DNA of 64,000 bases from Procambarus clarkii (taxonomy: Eukaryota; Arthropoda; Malacostraca; Decapoda; Cambaridae), in contig NC_091172.1 of the NCBI RefSeq assembly GCF_040958095.1, positions 29,679,070 through 29,743,069 on the forward strand, read 5' to 3'. Below are positions 51,961-62,464 of the stretch, piece by piece; position 1 is the first letter of the stretch, and each line of letters opens with the position of its first letter. The translations under genes and the position numbers were made by a program. Below the pieces are notes generated by a model that made no database searches, was not told where the DNA came from, and saw nothing but the letters and a program-made list of their open reading frames with translations.

Positions 51961-52008
51961 GTGTCATCAGCCTCCATCTTCGCCATCAACATCTTCAAGG
52001 TAGACTAA
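51961..52008 (+). CDS. candidate small coding exon, product unknown
   Basis: A good acceptor context (TTGTACCCGTTGTTCCGCAG, AG at 51959-51960) precedes GTG TCA TCA, an open stretch reading VSSASIFAINIFKVD and then TAA at 52006-52008. A donor-like AAG/GTAGAC at 51999-52000 would alternatively make a 39-bp internal micro-exon (VSSASIFAINIFK). The sequence is C-rich at third positions, unlike the AT-rich neighbourhood. No similar exon or homology is recognised nearby, and the ORF is short enough to be chance. Confidence 0.22.
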   Translation: MSSASIFAINIFKVD

Positions 52009-52009
52009 A

Positions 52010-52255
52010 TTAAAAGTTACCAACACGTGCAATGTCGTAGTTATCATCTTTAACCAATGTTGCAGTAACTTTTCGAGCCAAAATGTATAATATATGAACT
52101 CAACGTCAATGACGAAATTTGATTTCCAGTCCTTTCACTCTGCGTTTCCTCGTGCACTCTGTACGGAACTCGGGGGAGGGGAAACGAGTTTAAGTATACA
52201 TCAATTCTGATAAAGTAAGACGCAAAAGCCAAGGGCTCCAGAGCAGAGTAAACGA
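52010..52255. other. no recognised gene
   Basis: Unassigned. Confidence 0.5.
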
Positions 52256-52330
52256 AGTTCGGCGCGTTCTATCCGCGACCGTCCAAGTGGTTGGATACCA
52301 TTCCTTCCCCCCGTCCCATCCCAAAAAATG
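52256..52330 (+). mobile_element. SINE family E, short fragment
   Basis: CCGCGACCGTCCAAGTGGTT, GGATACCATTCCTTCC and CCCGTCCCATCCCAAA, covering the B-box end to the start of the body. Confidence 0.7.
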
Positions 52331-53080
52331 AGAAATATTGAATAGATTACAAACATTCTCCCCGGCGTCTGAGAGTCGTCAGTCGCTTCCACAACGGCCG
52401 CCTTTCCAACCTCGCTTGAGACGCCGCACGTGAAGGGGGCGCTGCCCCTCCGTCACACGCAGGGGGGCGCTGCCGGTGCTGCTGGAACTTGAGACCGAAT
52501 GAGTAACTCCTTTGTGAGTCAAGTCCGTTGCATAGTTACACCTCAAACACCTTTCCAACAACGACACAGACCTCCACCCCCCCCCCCCCCCACCAACCAC
52601 TCACACACCCCCACAAACAAACCGTACACACTCAAAGCACCGCTGGATGTTAGTCAACAACTAGAACAAATAAACATGTGGTCTCAGTGTCCTGTATTTG
52701 TTTCACTTGCACATAAACATTCGGTTACACGATGCCATATGCCCCATTTTCTGTTGGTTTTCTAATTGGAATTCGATAATTATGGTCGACTGCGCAATAC
52801 TCGACGAACCCTAACGGTTAGGCTGTAATCAGCAGTTGGGGGAAAAAAAGAGACTCTTTTTAAGCAGTTTCAGCTCGGACAAAACAGTTTATTGAAAATA
52901 CAAATGTGCTTTCAAATATTTTGTGAATTTAAATAATTTGCTAACAACGTCAATGCACAAAGTTACTGGGATACAATAGTCTCATTTACACTGGTTATTG
53001 AGAGCGGTAACAGCGGCTGAAGTAGTTACTGTTCTGTCATCTGTACACCGTCAGGGGAAACCGTGACTCCTGTCCCCTGA
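52331..53080. other. no recognised gene; C-run at 52577-52592
   Basis: Unassigned; small open frames across the C-run are artefacts. Confidence 0.45.
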
Positions 53081-53451
53081 CAACCCGTTCTCGCAAATTT
53101 AATAAGTCAATATTGACTTATTAACTACGTGCATAGGTGATATACTAAACATAATAGATACCCTTAAAAAGATTCATAGAAAACACCGACCTTACCTAAC
53201 CTTGTTAGTATCTTAAGATAAGCATCTTATTGCTTCGTAATTACAATTATTACTTAACCTATACCTATTATAGGTTAGGTAATAATTGTAATTACGAAGC
53301 AATAAGATGCTTATCTTAACATACTAAGTAGGTTAGGTAAGGTCGGTGTTTTCTATGAAGCTTTTCAAGGGAAACTATTATGTTAAGTATGTCACCTATG
53401 CACATATTTAATAAGTCAATATTGACTTATTAAATTTACGAGAACGGGTTG
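53081..53451. mobile_element. 370-bp foldback element
   Basis: Outer ends CAACCCGTTCTCG and CGAGAACGGGTTG are complementary, and the arms stay matched inward to about 53262/53270 (TTACCTAACC, AAGATAAGCATCTTATTGCT, CGTAATTACAATTATTACTT). Each outer end also has its own palindrome, AATAAGTCAATATTGACTT. The arms differ by a few substitutions. It has no coding capacity. It is probably an inverted dimer of a short transposon end. Confidence 0.85.
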
Positions 53452-53459
53452 CCCCTGAC

Positions 53460-53510
53460 CCCCACCTGTCCCCTGACCCCCACCTGTCCCCTGACCCCCC
53501 ACCTGTCCAC
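53460..53510. repeat. 17-bp repeat CCCCCACCTGTCCCCTGA
   Basis: Three copies; the same CCTGTCCCCTGAC also lies left of the foldback at 53069, so the foldback may have inserted into this array. Confidence 0.85.
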
Positions 53511-53514
53511 TACC

Positions 53515-53670
53515 TGATAAAGCACACGAGAAAGATTCACAAACTTCAACGATGCACAACAAGAATAGTCATGCTATGGAGATGAGCGAGCGGGACCATC
53601 AGAGGAGATACGATCACAACATACAAGATACTGAGGGCAATTGACAAAATACAGTAGATAAAGCTTTATC
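53515..53670 (+). pseudogene. LINE-X-like fragment
   Basis: The plus strand reads KIHKLQRCTTRIVM and, after a shift, IRGDTITTYKILRAIDKI, corresponding to INKLEKVQRHATK and RGDMITTYKIVTGIDKI in 56398-56570. The part between is deleted and several stops are present. Confidence 0.7.
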
Positions 53671-54829
53671 TAATTACATTTCTATTAATAATGGCTTGTC
53701 GCCCAAGATTACTTATTCTGAAGCACTGTTTCACTTCCCCGATGTCTGTATTTAATGTAATAAATAACACATTAATGTTATGACAGATAACATCCGGATA
53801 ACGAAGATAACTTTGGCCGATAATTGTAACGTATAGATTGAGCACAAGGTCAGGCAAGGCTCGGACAATACAGTAACACTTGAAACAAGCTACAGGTAAA
53901 TTACAAGTAATGAGTACTTTCCCATCCCTGAATTACTGCGTTGATAACTTCTATCCCCTCCACCACCCTTATCCCACGTGACTATAAGATTACTACACAT
54001 AAAACTTAAAAAAAAAAATTAAACGAGCAGAAAATCCCAGATTTTACCTCTACAACTCCATCTGAAAATTTATCCCTCCTGGGGGGACAAATTTTCCCTT
54101 CCATTTCAGGAAAAATTCCGGCACCGTGCAATGTTCCCTGCCCCGCACGGCTCAAGTGTTCCCTGCCGATACACAATTTCCTTAAAACATAAATAGCTCC
54201 TTCCGCTTCACAAACCTTTTCAGATCCAGCACAGACCTCCTCTGCGTTAAAGCCTCCTCGACTGAAAATGCCTGGTCTGACGCAAACAGAATCCAGCTTC
54301 ATCTTTGGCGGCGCTGAATATGGCACTCCAAGACGCTGGAAATCGCGTCAAATGAAAACTGATTTTCTAAATAGGTTCTTAGAGTTCCCAGCGGGGAAGC
54401 GAGGCGTCGGGATTTTGAAGTATGGGGGATGACTTTAAGTCACTCTCAGCTGGTGTTTGGTGGTCTGGTGCCAGCACTCAGCTGGTGTTGCCATGTCCTT
54501 CACAGCCACCACCATGGCCACAATGGTGGCCACCTCGCCATGGCCACAACAACTGCCTGGCATGGTGATGGCAGGATAGGCTTCATCGGCTGGCTTTATT
54601 AGTTAATGAGTTCAACAAACTCATTAGTGTGGGAGGAGGAGGAGCGAGACTCACAGTGACTGGAGACGTGGAGGGAGCGACCGGGAGACCTGGGTGGTGG
54701 TGGTGGCAGCTGGAACACACACTCCCTTACAACACCTTTCCTGCCCAACAGTCTCCATTCCTTTTCCCCTTATCTACCTTTATTTCCCCCCTCTCTCTCC
54801 CTCCCTCAGCTTGGCTGCGAGAGGGAGAG

Positions 54830-54830
<1 letters not shown>
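53671..54830. other. no recognised gene
   Basis: Unassigned. 54006-54326 is open on the minus strand but motif-free. 54690-54830 is pyrimidine-rich on the right. Confidence 0.45.

Positions 54831-54831
<1 letters not shown>

Positions 54832-54890
<59 letters not shown>
54832..54890. repeat. (CA)n tract at the 5' junction of LINE-X
   Basis: A pure CA tract ending exactly where the LINE sequence begins (GAGAGAGGGCCAGAGACC). Confidence 0.97.
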
Positions 54891-54893
<3 letters not shown>

Positions 54894-56816
54894 AGAGGGC
54901 CAGAGACCAAAAGACACAAAAATGGAATCAATACAGGAAGAGGCCAAACCCCCAAACATACCAGCGATACAAAGATGCGAGAAACAACTACACAGCAGTG
55001 AGGAAAGAGGCAGAAAGAAATTTTGAAAAAGGGATTGCGGACAAATGTAAAACAGAACCAGGTCTATTCTACAAATTCATAAACAACAAATTGCAGGTAA
55101 AGGATAATATCCAGAGGTTGAAAATGGGAAACAGATTCACGGAAAATGAAAAGGAAATGTGTGAAACATTAAACGAAAAATTCCAAAGTGTGTTTGTACA
55201 AAATGAAATCTTCAGGGAACCAGACACAATAAGAATTCCAGGGAACAACATAGAGCACATAGAGGTGTCTAGAGATGAAGTGGAAAATATGCTAAAGGAG
55301 CTAAGTAAGAACAAAGCAGTTGGTCCAGATGGAGTTTCACCATGGGTTCTGAGAGAATGTGCACCTGAGCTCAGCATTCCACTTCGGCTGATTTTTCAGG
55401 CATCCCTGCTTACAGGAGTTGTAGCTGATGTGTGGAAAAAGGCTAACATAGTTCCAATCTACAAAAGTGGCAGCAGGGAAGACCCCCTTAATTATAGCCC
55501 TGTATCATTGACAAGTGTAATAGTCAAAATATTGGAAAAAATAATTAAAACTAAATGGGTAGAACACCTGGAGAGAAATAATATAATACCAGACAGACAG
55601 TATGGTTTTCGATCAGGAAGATCCTGTGTATCGAATTTACTCAGTTTCTATGATCGAGCCACAGAGATATTACAGGAAAGAGATGGTTGGGTTGACTGCA
55701 TCTATCTGGACCTAAAAAAGGCTTTTGACAGAGTTCCACATAAGAGGTTGTTCTGGAAACTGGAAAATATTGGAGGGGTGACAGGTAAGCTTCTAACATG
55801 GATGAAAAATTTTCTGACTGATAGAAATATGAGGGCAGTAATCAGAGGCAATGTATCGGACTGGAGAAATGTCACAAGTGGAGTACCACAGGGTTCAGTT
55901 CTTGCACCGGTGATGTTCATTGTCTATATAAATGATCTACCAGTTGGTATACAGAATTATATGAACATGTTTGCTGATGATGCTAAGATAATAGGATGGA
56001 TAAAAACTTAGATGACTGTCATGCCCTTCAAGAAGACCTGGACAAAAGAAGTATATGGAGCACCACTTGGCAAATGGAATTTATTAATGTGAATAAATGC
56101 CATGTTATGGAATGTGGAATAGGAGAACATAGACCCCACGCAATCTATAAATTATATGAGAAATCTTTAAAGAATTCTGACAAAGAAAGAGATCTAGGGG
56201 TAGTTCTTGATTGAAAACTATCACCTGAGGACCACATAAAGAAAGTTGTGCGAGGAGCCAATGCCACGCTTTCTAACTTCAAAATTGCTTTTAAATACAT
56301 GGATGGCGAAATACTAAAGAAATTGTTCATGACTTCTGTTAGGCCAAAGCTAGAATATGCAGCGGTTGTGTGGTGCCCATATCTTAAGAAGCACATCAAC
56401 AAACTGGAAAAGGTGCAAAGACATGCTACTAAGTGGCTCCCAGAACTGAAGGGCAAGAGCTACGAGGAGAGGTTAGAGGCATTAAATATGCCAAAACTAG
56501 AAGACAAAAGAAAAAGAGGTGATATGATCACTACGTACAAAATAGTAACAGGAATTGATAAAATCGATAGGGAAGATTTCCTGAGACCTGGAACTTTAAA
56601 AACAAGAAGTCATAGATATAAACTAGCTAAACACAGATGCCGAAGAAATATAAGAAAATTCACTTTCGCGAACAGAGTGGTAGACGGTTGGAACAAGTTA
56701 GGTGAGAAGGTGGTGGAGGCCAAGACTGTCAGTAGTTTCAAAGCGTTATATGACAAAGAGTGCTGGGAAGAGGGACACCACGAGCGTAGCTCTCATCCTG
56801 TAACTACACTTAGGTA

Positions 56817-56817
<1 letters not shown>
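54891..56817 (+). pseudogene. LINE-X (CR1/Jockey-like) reverse transcriptase, nearly intact
   Basis: The first frame runs to 56011. A linker (YKDARNNYTAVRKEAERNFE) is followed by RT blocks NKAVGPDGVSPWVLREC, VPIYKSGSREDPLNYSPVSL, YGFRSGRSC, YLDLKKAFDRVPHKRL (motif A), SGVPQGSVLAPVMFIVYIND (motif B) and MNMFADDAKI (catalytic motif C). A frameshift near 55995 moves to DDCHALQEDLDK. An in-frame TGA at 56212-56214 interrupts, then EYAAVVWCPYLKK, RGDMITTYKIVTGIDKIDRE and WNKLGEKVVEAKTV follow to the stop at 56817. No endonuclease domain is present: the copy is 5'-truncated at the CA tract. There is almost no 3' UTR (GTAATTA, then CA repeat). The full frame starting at 54629 includes the CA tract and upstream DNA and is not the real protein. 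Confidence 0.9.

Positions 56818-56819
<2 letters not shown>

Positions 56820-56893
<74 letters not shown>
56820..56893. repeat. (CA)n tract at the 3' end of LINE-X
   Basis: A pure CA tract beginning four bases after the LINE stop region; mirrors the tract at 54832. Confidence 0.97.
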
Positions 56894-56895
<2 letters not shown>

Positions 56896-57365
56896 ATGTA
56901 CGCGCGCGCATACACTACGGAACTTCATCTGAGAGTAATCACCAAAGCTGTTTATACGCGGAATATTTTCACCAACAAGTCACGTTTTTATATTAGTCAG
57001 ATTAAAAAACAAAAACAGATGTATCGTGCGCTTAGACATTGTTTATCACAAGCCCCTCCAACACAATTATGAATATACATGTGTGTGTTGTTGTCTGTAT
57101 GTCTGATTCTGTCTGCCTGTCAGTTTCTGTCAATGTCGGTCGTGGCGGAGGAGACCAATCTGCACCGAGAGACTGTTTGAAACGTGTGTGGGTGAAAATT
57201 GTTCCGTTTCACGACACTCTCAGTACAACACCAGAACACTTTCCTCTCGTTCGCTTGTGGTGGATTGTAATAATTATTCAGGTATCGCTGGATGGTGGCG
57301 GCGAGCGAGAGGCAGCTAACCTTAATGACAGATCACACCTGAAGAGAAGAGGTTTCCTGGGAGGG
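56894..57365. other. no recognised gene
   Basis: Unassigned; includes a GTCTGTATGTCTG-rich patch at 57080-57125. Confidence 0.5.
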
Positions 57366-57366
57366 C

Positions 57367-57428
<62 letters not shown>

Positions 57429-57433
57429 GAGAC
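57366..57433. repeat. (GACA)n microsatellite
   Basis: About 16 ACAG units. Confidence 0.97.
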
Positions 57434-57544
57434 AGGAGAGGGAAGGAGGAGGAGGAGGGGTGTCGACAAGGAATGATAGGTGCGTCCTGGAGAAGGTTGC
57501 CAAGTCTACACGACCCTCCAGGAACTGAGTCAGCGTGGCCATCC

Positions 57545-57765
57545 GGCTGCCTGCTGCTGCTGCTGTCACTTCTGCCAGCCCCTTCTGCTGCTGCTGCTTC
57601 TGTTCCTGCTGCTACTCTTACTGCTTCTACTGCTGTTGCTGCTGCTCCTGTTCCTGCTGCTGCTCTTGTTCCTATGTTGCGGCTGCTTCTGTTCCTGCTG
57701 CTGCTGTTGTTCCTGTGCTGGTGCTGCTCCTGCTGCTACTCCTATTGCTCTTACAGCTGCTGCTG
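57545..57765. repeat. imperfect CTG-type trinucleotide array
   Basis: GCTGCTGCTTCTGTTCCTGC-like triplets; Cys/Leu/Ala-rich frames are artefacts. 57766-58260 has no recognised gene. Confidence 0.85.
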
Positions 57766-58261
57766 CCGACGTCACCACATATGTGAAGTCACCACATATT
57801 TGGGTGCTACATGTATTAGTCATAAGATGTCCTATATTTGCACCATCAGATGGAAGACGGGTTGCAGGCGCCTCAACCAACATTGTAATCACATCTCGGC
57901 TTCTCTGCCTGTGGGGGTGAGGTTCACGGTCTCGCCAGGGCGCTCCAGCGCGGGTAGCTAAGCTGGACCTGTGCTGCAGGGCTCTGTGTAGGCTAGCGGG
58001 GGTCACAGGAGTCATCCTGTGACCCCCAACATCTGTCATGTTGGATGTTTTCCCAACTCAGATGTTTTCGCGATTGGACAAGCGTCAGATTTAAGGTAGT
58101 TTTTGCCTATCCTTATTACGCTGTTTTAAAATTTTACTAAAGCATCAAAATTTAGACGTTGTGGTTCAGAGCGTCAATATTTAAGTGTGTTTTAAGTGTG
58201 AGGACAAGTTGCATCCTCAGAGGAAGTAATGTTCTTAGTCTGCTTCGTATTCTTTGTCCGT

Positions 58262-58360
58262 CTATTGAAATTGAAATTGAAATTGAAATAAGTTTATTGA
58301 GGTAAAATACACACAAAGGGATGAGGTAGCTCAAGCTATTCTCACCCCGTTCAATACATC
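58262..58360 (-). mobile_element. retroposon 3' end with (ATTTCA)n tail
   Basis: Minus strand: GGGGTGAGAATAGCTTGAGC, TACCTCATCCCTTTGTGTG, TATTTTACCTCAATAAACTT, then ATTTCAATTTCAATTTCAAT. AATAAA sits just before the hexamer tail. A second copy is at 62316-62388. The parent element is unknown. Confidence 0.75.
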
Positions 58361-58554
58361 GTGTTAATACATACATATAAACACATCACAAACAATAAAC
58401 ATATTACCAAACATTCTGAGAGATAAACGTCTACATTTTCTCCTATATACAAGTAATCTATTCTACAATCTGCTGTGGTGGCAAGACTTCCCGACATTAG
58501 TTAAGATAAGAGGCCCAATGAGTTGCTTACAGGAACTGATAGAACCCGTCGTCT

Positions 58555-58957
58555 AATCAAATTCGTTACCATGAGAAGCCATAACCCACCATCAAATCAC
58601 CTGGATAGTTATCTAGATTTTTTTTAGATGGTCTGAAAGCATATTAAGGTTCCAGTAATAGTCTACATGTAAACTGGCAAACGAACCTTTGTCCTAAACA
58701 GGTATTATTCTCAAGTTATAACTTTATTATATTATAAATCATTGGATTATAATATACAAAATATATTCTGAAAAAGTTTTTTTTTAAGAATTTGGTGTCC
58801 TGTCAACTGAATTCGAAGGGACACTAAAATAGTTTTAGAATTCCATATTTCACATAATAGTCAATAATACACCATATTAACGTAATCAAACATAATAAAA
58901 CCTAACCTAACCTAACCAAAAGAGACCTTAACCTAACCTAACAATAGATAGAGAGTA
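58555..58957 (-). repeat. TTAGG-containing segment, inverted partner of 29390-29805
   Basis: Plus strand holds ATGAGAAGCC, GAAAGCATATTAAGGTTC, TACATGTAAACTGG, TTATTCTCAAGTTATAAC, ATTAACGTAATC and CCTAACCTAACCTAACC, all in reverse order to the first copy. A MITE-1 copy begins immediately after the TTAGG-like array, at 58958. Confidence 0.75.
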
Positions 58958-59206
58958 GGGGCCAGATTCACGAAAGTACTTACGCAAGCACTTACGAACG
59001 TGTACATCTTTCCTTAATCTTTGACGGCTTTGGTTACATTTATTAAACAGTTTACAAGCATGAAAACTTCCCATTCAACTGTTGTTATTGTTATAAACAG
59101 CCTCCTGGTGCTTCGGAGTTCATTAACTGTTTAATAATTGTAAACAAAGCCGCCAAAGATTGAGAAAAGATGTAAAGGTTCGTAAGTGCTTTCGTGAATC
59201 TGGCCC
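58958..59206 (-). mobile_element. MITE-1
   Basis: GGGGCCAGATTCACGAAAGT to CTTTCGTGAATCTGGCCC; centre CAGCCTCCTGGTGCTTCGG. TAG flanks both ends (GAGTAG and TAGATA). Confidence 0.85.
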
Positions 59207-59637
59207 TAGATATTTATGTAGTCGTTCTATATCAATTTCCATGAGCGAGTTTCCCCCCCCCCTCCCCCTAAGGACACGTGATGTGTGCCTTGCGGTGGGG
59301 AGGGAGGCAGGCGGGCCGAGCAACATTGCTAGTGCTGGTTACAACGTTGCAACCTTGTGTGTGCAATAACAGTAATGACAGACAAATGTATTGAAGTCGC
59401 GGTTGGTATTAACAAGCAGATGAGGTGATTTAGACACATTTTGTCCAAGGTATTTTAAGGAGTATCATTCTTTCGACAGTAATTTGTTCGTTCTGGAGGT
59501 AATATGAAGCTTCTTGAAGAATCTCTAAATCTTGAAAGGCGTTCCACCGTTCAGAGCAGATGCTGCGGAAGCCGGTGGTGGTGGTCCAGCTACTGGCGGT
59601 GGATGCGACACATTTCCTCCTCTGCTCACTCCCTGTC
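59207..59637. other. no recognised gene
   Basis: Unassigned; C-run at 59250-59265. Confidence 0.5.
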
Positions 59638-59828
59638 GAAGCCCAACCACTTGGGCTAGACGGTAGAGCGACGGTCTTGCTTCATGCAGGTCGGCGTTCA
59701 ATCCCCGACCGTTCACAAGTGGTTGGTCACCATTCATTTCCTCCGTCCCATCCCAAATCCTTATCCTGACTCCTTCCAAGTGCTATATAGTCGTAATGGC
59801 TTGGCGCTCTCTCCTGATAGTTCCGTTC
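59638..59828 (+). mobile_element. SINE family E, reference copy
   Basis: Head: CACTTGGGCTAGACGGTAGA (A-box type, TGGGCTAGACGG), then GGTCGGCGTTCAATCCCCGA (B box GTTCAATCC) about 40 bp later. Body: AGTGGTTGGTCACCATTC, CCAAATCCTTATCCTGACTC, CAAGTGCTATATAGTCGTAA and GGCGCTCTCTCCTGATAG. No modular-core blocks are present, so this is a separate SINE family. Confidence 0.87.
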
Positions 59829-60029
59829 CTTTCACTCCCTGTCAAGACCCAGCCAAGAACTCCTCCACTCCCACCACACGGGTGAAGCCACTCGCTCCAG
59901 CCGTCTCCACCTGCATCACGGCCAAAACGTCCACCCATTATTGTAATGATTTGTATTAGTTGTTAGGAAAAAAGTTTCTCGAATCCTAATACCACCTCAC
60001 ACCCCGCAACATCCACTACTATTGAAACC

Positions 60030-60262
60030 ACCATAACCACGGCACCACCACCATCATGGCACCACCACCACCATGGCACCACCACAATCATGGCACCACC
60101 ACAATCACGGCCCCAAATGAGTTACCATGTAACCCTTTCGTTCCCCCACCCCCTAGCACCCTGGTCCAAAGGCACCCTGACCCCCCAGTCACCCTGGCAC
60201 TCTGGCACCCAGGCACTCTGGCACCCGTGGCACCCGTGGCACCGTGGCACCCAGGCACCAAC
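60030..60262. repeat. two short-unit arrays (ACCATGGC and CTGGCACC)
   Basis: 60030-60115: CACCACCACCATGGCACC-type units. 60160-60262: CTGGCACCCAGGCACTCTGG-type units. 59829-60030 and 60263-60688 hold no recognised gene. Confidence 0.85.
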
Positions 60263-60688
60263 CAGGGGATAAAGAGTCAGCCCCTGAGCTCAGCCCGAGG
60301 AAAAGCGTGGACCCAAGAAATATATGAGGAAGGTGAGGGCGGACGAGGCGCAGAGAACAGCAGCCCTTCACTCTCTTATTTTGTGACTTGCAGTAGATGA
60401 TGATAGTGAGAGGGGTGAGAGATGAGTTAGGAGGCGCGATGATGAGGATAATGCTGATGGTGATGAAAGTTGCATGGCCTGGCGAGGCTGGACATGTCAC
60501 ACTTCATGCTGATGAAGGTATAAAGTGAGGGGTTTAGTGACCACTTAGACGACGAGAGGGCGCCTCCAACAACACCATTCATGTATCAACACGACAAAAT
60601 TGCTTGAGCAAAACAAGGGAGAAACATGGCGGACAAGAACGGAGCAAGAGGACGGAACACAGGAAAGAAATGAACAACCGAAACATGT

Positions 60689-60689
60689 A

Positions 60690-60757
<68 letters not shown>

Positions 60758-60862
60758 TCAGTTAATTATATGAACTAAAAAATAACAGTAAATTACGTGA
60801 AGATATTCAAAAGAGGGAGAGAGTGAGAGAGAGAGACAGACAGAGACAGACAGAGACAGAGA
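60689..60862. repeat. (TA)n microsatellite and GAGACAGA repeat
   Basis: TA from 60689 to 60754, then a GAGAGAGACAGACAGAGACA-type repeat at 60814-60862. C-run at 61000-61017. Confidence 0.95.
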
Positions 60863-61072
60863 TAAAGTGAGAAGCAACAAATATTCACGTAATCAGGGAA
60901 ACATCCAGGTGACAGATGACCCGTCAAAACAAGATACTCTTCCGCACATTTGGTTATCATCTGTGTCTCCGTCTCCACTATCCATCACCTCCTACCCCCC
61001 TCCCCCCCCCCCCCCCGAGGCCCCCACACACACCTCACACTCCACACAAGTCTTCCTCTGACACCGCCATAA

Positions 61073-61530
61073 AGGAACACCTCTACGCACCGCGACACAG
61101 ACAAAGGAACACCTCTACGCACCACGACACCACAAAGGAACACCTCAACGCACCACGACACCACAAAGGAACACCTCTACGCACCACGACACCACAAAGG
61201 AACACCTCAACGCACCACGACACCACAAAGGAACACTTCAACGCACCACGACACCACAAAGGAACACCTCTACGCACCACGACACCACAAAGGAACACTT
61301 CAACGCACCACGACACCACAAAGGAACACTTCAACGCACCACGACACCACAAAGGAACACCTCTACGCACCGCGACACCACAAAGGAACACCTCTACGCA
61401 CCGCGACACCACAAAGGAACACTTCAACGCACCGCGACACCACAAAGGAACACCTCTACGCACCGCGACACCACAAAGGAACACTTCAACGCACCACGAC
61501 ACCACAAAGGAACACCTCTACGCACCACGA
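61073..61530. repeat. 31-bp minisatellite, about 15 copies
   Basis: AAAGGAACACCTCTACGCAC followed by CACGACACCAC. Variable sites: CCTCTAC, CCTCAAC or CTTCAAC, and CACG or CGCG, again a mosaic. Frames are artefacts. Confidence 0.97.
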
Positions 61531-62212
61531 AACAGAAACTTCAAGGATTTTCCTCCATAAATCGTGACGTGCACTTAAGTGCGGCCACAGAATTAATGTT
61601 GGTCCGGAAGGTGGAACTTTTCTACTGCACGTCACCTTGAGTAATGGTCCCGGAAAATTCATAGCGCGCTACCGTAAGTCGCCGCAATATATATTATCCC
61701 CCGGGGGCCGTTGTCAAGTTGCCGGAGCCTCAATATTGGACTTGACCCGTTAAGTAGGTTTTAAATGTATCAGTCTACTGACAGAGGGTTATAATCATCT
61801 CTGATTATAACCAATCAAATAATCACCTCTGATTATAACCAATCAAATAATCACCTCTGATTATAACCGATCCTGGGCAGTAATAATTGTCCAGGACTAC
61901 TCGAAACGTTATCAATTCCTTCGTTTTCAAAAGTTTGGGTTGGGTGTCCAGTCCATATGTACACTGATTACATATTTTCTTCCGTTTTTTTTTTAAGTTT
62001 TCTTGTTATCAAAATAAAAATATCTGAAAATTCTATATTAGATCGAACCAGAACTAAAATATAAATTAAAGTCAACCATAAATAATAGTTTATAATTGAA
62101 TCAGGTTTTTATGATAAAAAGACTATAACGTAAACCGCGACAATGAAACCAAAGGTATGTTGGAGTGTGTTTTTTCAGTTGAGGGTTCCATGCCGGTGCT
62201 GCGTATCTGGGA
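61531..62212. repeat. mostly unassigned, with a 28-bp repeat
   Basis: Three copies of GATTATAACCAATCAAATAA with TCACCTCT lie at 61790-61875. Elsewhere nothing is recognised; 61980-62160 is AT-rich. Confidence 0.7.
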
Positions 62213-62464
62213 GTGGCTCACATCATCACCAGCAACACCACCATCATCACTATCACCACCAGTAACATCATCACGACAACCATTATCACCAACACCATCA
62301 CCACTGCCAACATAACGGGGTGAGAATAGCTTGAGCTACCTCATCCCTTTGTGTGTATTTTACCTCAATAAACGTATTTCAATTTCTGCCAACATCATCA
62401 CCATCACCATCAACACCACCACCATCACCACCATCACCTCCGTCAGCACAATACCGCCACCACC
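62213..62464 (+). mobile_element. (ACC/ATC)n array with inserted (ATTTCA)-tail retroposon
   Basis: ACCACCATCATCACTATCAC-type triplets at 62213-62315 and 62396-62464 are separated by a copy of the 58262 element (62316-62388: GGGGTGAGAATAGCTTGAGC to AATAAACGTATTTCAATTTC). Confidence 0.8.

Noticed and set aside
54629-54890. N-terminal extension of the LINE-X frame
   Set aside because: It spans pyrimidine-rich DNA and the CA tract, which are flanking target DNA and not part of the element.
57480-57961. Cysteine/alanine/leucine-rich proteins in three frames
   Set aside because: Imperfect CTG-type trinucleotide repeat; all frames are open for compositional reasons.
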